NCBI GenBank assembly: GCA_946885605.1
Contig: CAMPGR010000113.1
Span: forward strand, 1-12,675
Source: an uncultured Pseudomonadota bacterium
GTDB lineage: Bacteria; Pseudomonadota; Gammaproteobacteria; Burkholderiales; SG8-41
Length of the DNA: 12,675 nucleotides
Reading direction: 5' to 3'
The notes beneath the pieces were generated by a model. The model worked only from the letters and a program-made list of their open reading frames with translations. It was not told where the DNA came from and did not search any database. Shown here piece by piece: positions 7,675-12,675 of this stretch. The position numbers and the translations under genes were made by a program. Each line of letters starts with the position of its first letter. Positions within the stretch are counted from its first letter, which is position 1.

Positions 7675-8292
7675 TTACGTTGTCCGGGCGAGCAGTGTCT
7701 TGCTGAACGACGCGCGCGCGCCCATCCGCTCGGCAAACCGCCGCAGCGCGGGGTGCGAGGTGCGCCACTCGACTTCAGGCAGCGCGTGGTCCAGGTAGCC
7801 CAGCGCGTAACCGGCCGCAACATCGGCGAGCGTGAAGCGTCCACCGAAGCAGAACTCGCCCGAACCCAGGTCCTTTTCCATTGTGGTGAGGCCGCGGTCT
7901 ATTTTGGCGCGTTGGCGCTCGAACCACGCGGGGGCACGCTGCTTGTCCGCCGGCTCGCGGTACTCGTGGTTGATCAGCACGGTCGCTTCCGCGATCCCGT
8001 CTCCCAGCGCTTCCCAGCGCTTGACCTCGATGCGTTCATCGAAGGCGTCGGGTATGAGTTTCGGCCCGGGTGCCGCTGCGTCGAGGTACTCCACGATCAC
8101 CGGCGAGTCGTAGAGCGCGCGGCCGTCGTCGAGCACCAGCGTCGGCACCTTGCCGAGCGGGTTGAATTGCGGCACACGGCAGGTGGGCGATGACGGGCGC
8201 TCGATGATGTACTCGTACGGGATGCCTTTTTCATCGAGGACGATGCGGACCTTGCGCGCGAACGGACTGTTGGGTGAGCCGAACAATTGCAT
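7675..8292 (-). CDS. Glutathione S-transferase family protein (YibF-like)
   Basis: The chosen ATG gives 205 residues starting MQLFGSPNSPFARKVRI, at the first beta strand of the thioredoxin-like domain, with a GGGAGA ribosome site upstream. A longer frame exists (to 8385) but adds 31 non-conserved residues. The N-terminal domain shows SPNSPFARK (6-14), the cis-proline motif FNPLGKVPTLV (43-53) and glutathione-contact DSPVIVEYLD (62-71). The helical C-terminal domain follows, with FTLADVAAGYALGYLD (153-168), the conserved aspartate N-cap region. The pattern resembles E. coli YibF more than other GST classes. The catalytic residue is uncertain (S6 or S9 region). It precedes the dehydrogenase-like gene by 22 bases. 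A role in detoxification or aromatic metabolism is inference. Confidence 0.9.
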   Translation of the reverse strand: MQLFGSPNSPFARKVRIVLDEKGIPYEYIIERPSSPTCRVPQFNPLGKVPTLVLDDGRALYDSPVIVEYLDAAAPGPKLIPDAFDERIEVKRWEALGDGIAEATVLINHEYREPADKQRAPAWFERQRAKIDRGLTTMEKDLGSGEFCFGGRFTLADVAAGYALGYLDHALPEVEWRTSHPALRRFAERMGARASFSKTLLARTT

Positions 8293-8319
8293 GCTGTCTC
8301 CCTTGAGCTTGGCTTTGAG

Positions 8320-8347
8320 TATCCTTGACTGCCGTACGCCAAGGATA
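8320..8347. promoter_or_regulatory. Dyad upstream of the glutathione transferase gene, candidate operator or leader hairpin
   Basis: TATCCTTG (8320-8327) and CAAGGATA (8340-8347) are perfect inverted repeats with a 12-base spacer. Half-site centres are 20 bases apart, about two helical turns, as expected for a dimeric regulator. AGCC (8348-8351) can also pair with GGCT (8311-8314) across a bulge. It lies 28 to 55 bases upstream of the ATG at 8292, where a promoter-operator would be. I could not identify a convincing -35/-10 pair or a matching regulator gene in the window. Confidence 0.4.
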
Positions 8348-8500
8348 AGCCATTCCGACCGCCCATGGGCCCGTCGCTCCGGCATGCTGCGGCGCTGAAG
8401 GCCAGCTTGTCACGAACCGGGAATCGATGCGCGCGGGAAATTCGTGCCGCTGCTGAAGCGCGCCGATGGGAGACGCTGTCTGCGATGCGTGTTGCGCGGT

Positions 8501-8534
8501 GTCGCCGCCGTGTGCCGCCGCCAACGGCGGCGAC
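8501..8534. terminator. GC-rich stem-loop after the binding-protein gene, possible terminator
   Basis: GTCGCCGCCG (8501-8510) and CGGCGGCGAC (8525-8534) form a perfect 10-bp inverted repeat. A tighter alternative pairs GCCGCCG (8514-8520) with CGGCGGC (8525-8531) around a CCAA loop. It lies about 25 bases beyond the stop of the binding-protein gene on the - strand. No U-tract follows, so it may protect the 3' end of the mRNA or act only as a weak terminator. Confidence 0.4.
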
Positions 8535-8558
8535 ATCACGACGACAGTCAGAAGCCCG

Positions 8559-9629
8559 TCAGAGTGAAGCAGGGCGCTTGGGCAGCCCTAGCGCCTTCTG
8601 CGCCGCCCACACGTATTTCATGTCCACGTGTTTGCGCCAGTCGAAGTTCTTGGGCAGGGTGCCGATCGCGGCAAGATCGTCGACGAACTCGTCCATCACC
8701 TTTGCGCTCTCGAACCCGCCGTCGGGGCTGATCTGGTCGAGTTCCACCTGGTAGAGGTTCTTGAACTGATCCGGGATCTTGTATCCCAGCTTGACCATGA
8801 TGTCGTATGCCTTCTGCTTGTTCTCGGGCTTGAACAGCCACTGGCGCGCCCTGATGTCGGCGCGCACGTAGGCATAGGCCGTGTCCTCGTTCCTCGCGAG
8901 CCAGCTGCCCAGCGCGGCGTAACTCTCCTGCGGCGTGTGATGGATTTGCTCGAAGATGAACTTGCCGCCTTCCTTCTCGAGCGGGGCCTTGTGGCGCGGA
9001 AATACGCTCGCCGCGTCCACCTGTCCGTTGATGAGCGCCGCGAGGCGCTTGTCGGATCCGCCGCCCATCGGCACGAACTTGACGTCCTTGTCCGGGTCGA
9101 GGCCCAGCTTTCTCACGATCTGACGCTGGATCAGGGTATTGCGCCCATTGAGCGAACCCCCCGTGATCTTGGCGCCCTTGAGATCCTGCGGCTTGTTGAT
9201 GCCCTTGCGCACACCCATGATCCACCATTCGGCGTGGCGATAGCACGAAATCATCTTGATCGGCAGCTTGCTCTTGAGCCCCGATCCGAAGAGCACGTCG
9301 GTGTCGGAGTGGGTGACGTTGAGACTGCCCCCTATGAGCCCCGGCATGTACTGATCGGAGAGAACGATGTCGATATCGTTGATGCCGACCTCTTTCAAAT
9401 AACCCAGCGCCTGCGCCAGGCGGACGCTCCATTGAGCGGCATAGTTGGGATTGAACTCGCCAAGCTTCAACGAGTGCAGGTTCGCCATCACGTTCTCGAC
9501 GCTCGGCTTCTGAGCGCCGCGCGCCATGGGGAGCGTCCCGGCGGCGATGATGGTGCCAAGCACCCCAGCGCCTCCGATCTTGAGAAATGCGCGGCGCGGC
9601 AGGTATAACAACGGCTTTTGCCTTTTCAT
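8559..9629 (-). CDS. ABC transporter substrate-binding protein, NitT/TauT/SsuA type, Tat-exported
   Basis: The 356-residue protein begins with a twin-arginine signal: PRRAFLK at 11-17, a hydrophobic stretch to about 33, and a likely cleavage near ARGA-Q (36-40). The mature part has the two-lobe type II binding-protein pattern of the SsuA/TauA/ThiY (COG0715) group, for example MPGLIGGSLNVTHSDT (94-109), where the ligand-pocket strand lies, and LKGAKITGGS near 149-158. A strong AGGAGGA precedes the ATG. It is the last gene of the importer set, 57 bases after the permease gene. Tat export suggests folding or cofactor assembly before secretion. The ligand cannot be read from the sequence; sulfonates, nitrate, pyrimidine precursors or aromatic acids are all family possibilities. 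Confidence 0.9.
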   Translation of the reverse strand: MKRQKPLLYLPRRAFLKIGGAGVLGTIIAAGTLPMARGAQKPSVENVMANLHSLKLGEFNPNYAAQWSVRLAQALGYLKEVGINDIDIVLSDQYMPGLIGGSLNVTHSDTDVLFGSGLKSKLPIKMISCYRHAEWWIMGVRKGINKPQDLKGAKITGGSLNGRNTLIQRQIVRKLGLDPDKDVKFVPMGGGSDKRLAALINGQVDAASVFPRHKAPLEKEGGKFIFEQIHHTPQESYAALGSWLARNEDTAYAYVRADIRARQWLFKPENKQKAYDIMVKLGYKIPDQFKNLYQVELDQISPDGGFESAKVMDEFVDDLAAIGTLPKNFDWRKHVDMKYVWAAQKALGLPKRPASL

Positions 9630-9659
9630 CTCACTTCCTCCTCGTTGTGGTGGGCACGT

Positions 9660-9684
9660 TCGAATCCGGACATGCCGGCTTCGA
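9660..9684. other. Intercistronic stem-loop between ABC permease and binding-protein genes
   Basis: Positions 9660-9669 and 9675-9684 can pair as 9 bp with one internal mismatch (T9665/C9679) around a 5-base loop, with CCGG/CCGG at the top. The hairpin starts immediately after the permease stop codon (9687-9689) on the - strand and ends before the ribosome site of the binding-protein gene. It may influence mRNA processing or the relative expression of the two genes. Confidence 0.4.
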
Positions 9685-9686
9685 TT

Positions 9687-10571
9687 TCAAAGCATGTCGA
9701 TCTTCCGCCATGGCGCGACGTACGCCTCGATCCAGCGCGTGAACTGGACCAGTGTGAGCGAAATGGCGACGAGCACGAACAGCACGGAATACATGAGCGC
9801 CGAGTCGAAGGTGTCCGCCGAACGCTGGATGAGGTAACCCAGGCCCTGGGAGCCGCCGAAGATCTCGGCGATGATGACGCCGACCAGTCCGCGTCCGATG
9901 CCCTGTTGGATGCCGGAGACGATAAACGGCAGGGTGTAGGGCAGCACCACCTTCAGGTACAGCTCGCGCCGGCTCGCCCCGAACACCTTCGCCGCCGCCA
10001 GCAGCGATTTTTCCGTGGTCTTCACGCCGGCCCACGAGTTGATCATGATGGGAAACACGGCGGAGAGCACGATGATCGTGATCTGCATCTGCACGGTGAA
10101 GCCCATGAACAGAATGAAGAGCGGGACCAGCGCGATGCGCGGCAGGGAGGTCAGGGACCACACGTAGGGACTCAACACGGTCTCGACGTAGCGGTTGCCG
10201 CCCATCAGGAGCCCCGCCGGTATCCCGATTGCACACGCGATGCTGAGCCCGATCGCGAGATTCGTGAGCGTGTAGAGCACGTGGTCGAGGATACTGCCGG
10301 AGACGATCGCTCCGGGCGGGGCCGTCGTGGTCAAGCCTTCCCAAAGCGTGGCGAACATGTCGCTCGCGCGTGGCAGGAACAGCGGATTGACGAGCCCGGC
10401 GCGTGTAACGGCTTCCCATATACAGAGGAAGATGGTGACGTTGATGACGGTTACCACCCACGGCCCGTAGCGATTCCACGCCTCGCTCAATGTCCACTGC
10501 CGGTCCTGTATGCGGTCCGGATCAGTGTGCGCCTGGGCTGAAGTGCGTGTCGTGTCCTGAACGCTGCTCAT
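9687..10571 (-). CDS. ABC transporter permease, SsuC/TauC type
   Basis: The 294-residue inner-membrane protein has an N-terminal cytosolic stretch of about 36 residues and about six hydrophobic segments (near 37-57, 98-123, 140-160, 164-180, 215-238 and 258-277). The cytosolic EAA loop, which docks on the ATPase, is at about 187-214 and contains AAAKVFGASRRELYLKVVLP. This is the BPD_transp_1 fold of nitrate/sulfonate/taurine importers, which usually work as a homodimer. The ATG overlaps the ATPase stop (ATGA), so translation is coupled, and GGAG lies upstream. It supplies the pore for the ATPase at 10568 and the binding protein at 8559. Confidence 0.93.
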   Translation of the reverse strand: MSSVQDTTRTSAQAHTDPDRIQDRQWTLSEAWNRYGPWVVTVINVTIFLCIWEAVTRAGLVNPLFLPRASDMFATLWEGLTTTAPPGAIVSGSILDHVLYTLTNLAIGLSIACAIGIPAGLLMGGNRYVETVLSPYVWSLTSLPRIALVPLFILFMGFTVQMQITIIVLSAVFPIMINSWAGVKTTEKSLLAAAKVFGASRRELYLKVVLPYTLPFIVSGIQQGIGRGLVGVIIAEIFGGSQGLGYLIQRSADTFDSALMYSVLFVLVAISLTLVQFTRWIEAYVAPWRKIDML

Positions 10572-11440
10572 CGCTTCTCTCCTCGTGCAGCCTGGAACGC
10601 CTCGTCCTTCACCAGCCGCCAGATGTGGTCGCGCAAGGCGCCGTATTCCGGAAGCATCTTTACGTCGTAGCTGAAGCGCGGACGCGGCAGGTTCACCTCG
10701 ACGATTTCCTTGATCTGCCCGGGGCGGTAGGAAATCACCGCCACCCGGTCGGCGAGCGTGACCGCCTCGTCGATCGAATGCGTGATGAAGACGACCGTCT
10801 GCCCGGTCTTGGCGACGAACTGCTCCAGTTCGCTCTGCATGGCCTCGCGCGTCATGGCGTCGATCGCGGCGAACGGCTCATCGGCGAGCAGAATATCGGG
10901 CTCCCCGACGAGCGCGCGGGCGATGCCGACACGCTGTTTCATGCCGCCGGACAGTTCGTAGGGATACGACTTTTCGAATCCCTTGAGATCGACCAGCTCG
11001 ATGTATCGGCGCACGCGCTCGTCCATCTCCTCCTTGCTGAGCCCGAGGTTTTGAAACTCGAACGGCATGCGCACGTTGGATTCGACGGTGCGCCACGGCA
11101 TCAGCGCGTAGTCCTGAAACACCATTGCGCGATCCGGGCCGGGACCGCTGACCGGACGGCCGTTGACCTCGATCGTGCCCTCCCACGGTTCCACGAGACC
11201 GGCCACGGCGTTGATGAAAGTGGTTTTTCCGCAGCCGGAAGGCCCGACCAGCACGACGAACTCGCCGCGGCGGATCGTGAGGTCGATGCTCTTCAGCGCG
11301 GTGAGGCGCTTGCGTTCACGGTGCAGGTTATAGGCGACGGTAAGGCCGTTCGACACGATGACGGGTGCCGCGCCGTTCCGTACAGCCTCAGGCGGTGACT
11401 CGGCGACGGCAGCAGTCGCCCGGGTCCGGGGATCATTCAC
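10568..11440 (-). CDS. ABC transporter ATP-binding protein, SsuB/TauB type
   Basis: The 290-residue ATPase has Walker A GPSGCGKTT (66-74), Q-loop Q109 (VFQDYALMPW), signature LSGGMKQR (163-170), Walker B ILLADEP (183-189) with catalytic E188, and switch H221. All are intact. The C-terminal 50 residues (PRPRFSYDV and following) are typical of the nitrate/sulfonate/taurine importer group. The start is GTG at 11440, set by GGAGG five bases upstream; an overlapping ATG at 11442 is followed at once by TGA and cannot be the start. The first ~25 residues are alanine/proline-rich and outside the conserved domain. It is the first gene of the importer operon and energises uptake. Confidence 0.95.
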   Translation of the reverse strand: MNDPRTRATAAVAESPPEAVRNGAAPVIVSNGLTVAYNLHRERKRLTALKSIDLTIRRGEFVVLVGPSGCGKTTFINAVAGLVEPWEGTIEVNGRPVSGPGPDRAMVFQDYALMPWRTVESNVRMPFEFQNLGLSKEEMDERVRRYIELVDLKGFEKSYPYELSGGMKQRVGIARALVGEPDILLADEPFAAIDAMTREAMQSELEQFVAKTGQTVVFITHSIDEAVTLADRVAVISYRPGQIKEIVEVNLPRPRFSYDVKMLPEYGALRDHIWRLVKDEAFQAARGEKR

Positions 11441-11444
11441 ATTA

Positions 11445-11449
11445 ACCTC
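11445..11449 (-). promoter_or_regulatory. Shine-Dalgarno site deciding the GTG start of the ABC ATPase
   Basis: On the - strand GGAGG is followed by TTAAT and then GTG (11440-11438). An ATG overlaps the GTG by one base but reads ATG-TGA, a start-stop pair. The spacing supports the GTG as initiator. Confidence 0.65.
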
Positions 11450-11565
11450 CTCGTATATCCCTCCGCTCGATGCGATGTGCGCGCACGGCGGGGGTGTCGC
11501 GAGATCTTAAGCCATCTTCATCGGCCTGACTACCCGCATGGGTTTGCAGGATGAGCCATGCCTGC

Positions 11566-12480
11566 TCAAGCGGCCGTCGCTTCCGGGTCCTGCGGACCGT
11601 TGCTGTGCGCTCGCAGCACCGCATTGATTTCGGCGCCGAAGATGAGCGTGACTGCGCTTACATAAAGAAAGATGAGGGTCGCAATGAGTCCGGCAAAGCC
11701 GCCGTACACCAGGGCAAGCTTGCCGAGGCTGCGCAGGGTGTAGGAGAGGACGTGCGCGGCGGCGAGCCACAACAGGGCACCGACCAGCGCTCCGGGAAGC
11801 ACGGTGCGCAGCCGTTGCGGGATGTCGGGCAGCCAGCCGTACATGGTCGCGTAGAGCCCCGTCAGCACGACGAACGCGAGCGTGTAACGGATCCCGCTGT
11901 GCAGCCACGCCGCCCCGGCGCCGACGCCGACCGTCCTTTCGAGAAGGAGCCAGACGTACGGCAGGATGATGATGGAGCTGAAAGCGAGCACGGTGCCCAC
12001 GATGCCGACCACGGTAAACAGGGTGACCTTGATGCGGGCGCTCCAGAACGGGAGGCCTTGCTCGACGCCGTATGCCTTGTTGAGCGCGGTGCGGATCGCC
12101 TGCATCCCGGAGGATGCGGCCCAGATCGTAACCAGCACGCCCACGGTCAAGAGCGCCCGGCTGCGCTGACGCAGCACTTCGTCGGTGATGGGCCGGAGCG
12201 TCTCGGATACGGCGGGCGGGGCGAACTCGAGGACGCGGGTGACCAACTCGGCCGCGGTGCCCGGCTCTCCCACGAAAGCGGCGGCGGCCGACACCAGGAT
12301 GAGGAGCGGGAATGAAGCGAGTATCGCGGAGTACGCCACGCTGCCCGCATAATTGCCGCTCTGATGGACGATGTAGTTGTGGAAGGCCTGCACCAGCACC
12401 CGTAGCCCGGGCACGGCATCACGGAACCGGCGCAGCCGGGCGAGCGGTTCACGCCACAGGTTTGCGGCATGTTCGATCAA
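11566..12480 (-). CDS. YihY/BrkB family (UPF0761-like) inner-membrane protein
   Basis: The 304-residue protein has about six hydrophobic segments (near 46-70, 108-126, 154-180, 198-214, 229-248, 258-288). Family landmarks include SVAYSAILASFPLL (47-60), SSGMQAIRTALNKAY (123-137) and the C-terminal YGGFAGLIATLIFLYVSA (259-276) with FGAEINAVLR after it. The family was once called ribonuclease BN in error; its function is not established and membrane transport or envelope roles have been suggested. The start is a TTG at 12480 with GAGGA just upstream and an in-frame TGA before it; the nearest ATG (12470) is in another frame. It is 125 bases upstream of the ABC genes on the same strand; co-transcription is possible but not shown. 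Confidence 0.9.
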   Translation of the reverse strand: MIEHAANLWREPLARLRRFRDAVPGLRVLVQAFHNYIVHQSGNYAGSVAYSAILASFPLLILVSAAAAFVGEPGTAAELVTRVLEFAPPAVSETLRPITDEVLRQRSRALLTVGVLVTIWAASSGMQAIRTALNKAYGVEQGLPFWSARIKVTLFTVVGIVGTVLAFSSIIILPYVWLLLERTVGVGAGAAWLHSGIRYTLAFVVLTGLYATMYGWLPDIPQRLRTVLPGALVGALLWLAAAHVLSYTLRSLGKLALVYGGFAGLIATLIFLYVSAVTLIFGAEINAVLRAHSNGPQDPEATAA

Positions 12481-12675
12481 GAGTCCTCACTCTCGTGCGC
12501 GTGATTGCAAGTGCCGGGCATCGTGGGGATTGCGGAGGCCCGGCTCGCGGGGCCAGGCAATTTTACTTAGTTCCGGATGTCCAATCGGCGTGTTGCCAAT
12601 CGACCATGGAAAGGGAGCCGGAGTTGCGTGAAGGATCACCGGCAACGCACACGTGGGTCATAGGCACTCTAAGGA
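12481..12675. other. Right-edge non-coding stretch, no convincing gene
   Basis: I see no RNA gene or conserved protein here. CCAATCG occurs twice (12581-12587 and 12596-12602, 15 bases apart) and could be a regulator half-site pair. A reading frame from ATG 12606 stays open to the edge for 23 codons, without a ribosome site or recognisable sequence. The window ends in TAAGGA, which could be a ribosome site for a + strand gene just outside. A short GGCCC/GGGCC stem (12537-12554) is also present. The stretch probably holds the upstream regions of the YihY-like gene and of a divergent neighbour. Confidence 0.35.

Noticed and set aside
8231..8558. Possible small genes in the spacer between the binding-protein and GST genes
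   Set aside because: Frames on both strands are short, overlap the GST or binding-protein genes, and have no recognisable motif. Only the two inverted repeats stand out.
8628..11398. Three long + strand frames (326, 307 and 302 codons) opposite the ABC importer genes
   Set aside because: The importer genes on the - strand carry all family motifs. The + strand translations are R/H/D/E-rich shadows without domains.
11477..11486. Ten-base palindrome GTGCGCGCAC between the YihY-like and ABC ATPase genes
   Set aside because: Such GC palindromes are expected by chance in high-G+C DNA, and no promoter elements frame it.
11551..12315. A 254-codon + strand frame opposite the YihY-like gene
   Set aside because: Low-complexity charged composition; the - strand has the membrane segments and family landmarks.
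12606..12675. An ATG-initiated + strand frame running off the right edge (23 codons)
   Set aside because: No ribosome site, no recognisable residues, and too short to judge.
1..12675. Insertion sequences, CRISPR arrays, tRNA or rRNA genes
   Set aside because: I saw no transposase-like protein, no regularly spaced repeats and no tRNA- or rRNA-like sequence on either strand.

Overview
The window is high-G+C bacterial DNA, densely packed on both strands with short gaps, 4-bp start/stop overlaps and many GTG starts. The gene content (GAF hybrid kinase, Tat-exported ABC binding protein, YibF-like glutathione transferase, YihY/BrkB protein) suggests a Pseudomonadota member, probably a beta- or gammaproteobacterium. 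That placement is inferred from family content, with no phylogenetic marker in view.

Left half (1-6418, + strand): one apparent operon of seven genes. In order: a hybrid sensor kinase with GAF, HisKA, HATPase and two receivers (5' end outside the window); two stand-alone receiver proteins; a receiver-PP2C phosphatase of the RsbU/SpoIIE type; an RsbW-type serine kinase; a STAS antagonist of the RsbV/SpoIIAA type; and a polytopic NCS2 (uracil/xanthine permease fold) transporter. Junctions are 4-bp overlaps or gaps of at most 37 bases. This gives a phosphorelay feeding a complete partner-switching module, but no sigma factor is visible. The last gene instead encodes a permease whose cytosolic C-terminus (about 125 residues) resembles the RsbW-type kinase two genes upstream, with its nucleotide-binding residues replaced. 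The inferred system is two-component and partner-switching control of a transporter through a pseudokinase tail and a free STAS protein. This is the most interesting feature of the window.

Right half (6495-12480, - strand): transcribed convergently toward the first operon, with an inverted repeat between them. Read in the transcription direction it holds a YihY/BrkB membrane protein, then an ABC importer of the nitrate/sulfonate/taurine type (ATPase, permease, Tat-exported binding protein). A 266-base spacer carrying two dyads follows, then a glutathione S-transferase and an iron-dependent alcohol dehydrogenase/maleylacetate reductase relative that lacks one metal ligand. The importer and enzymes may handle an organic, possibly aromatic, substrate, but the sequence does not identify it. 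The last 195 bases hold no convincing gene.
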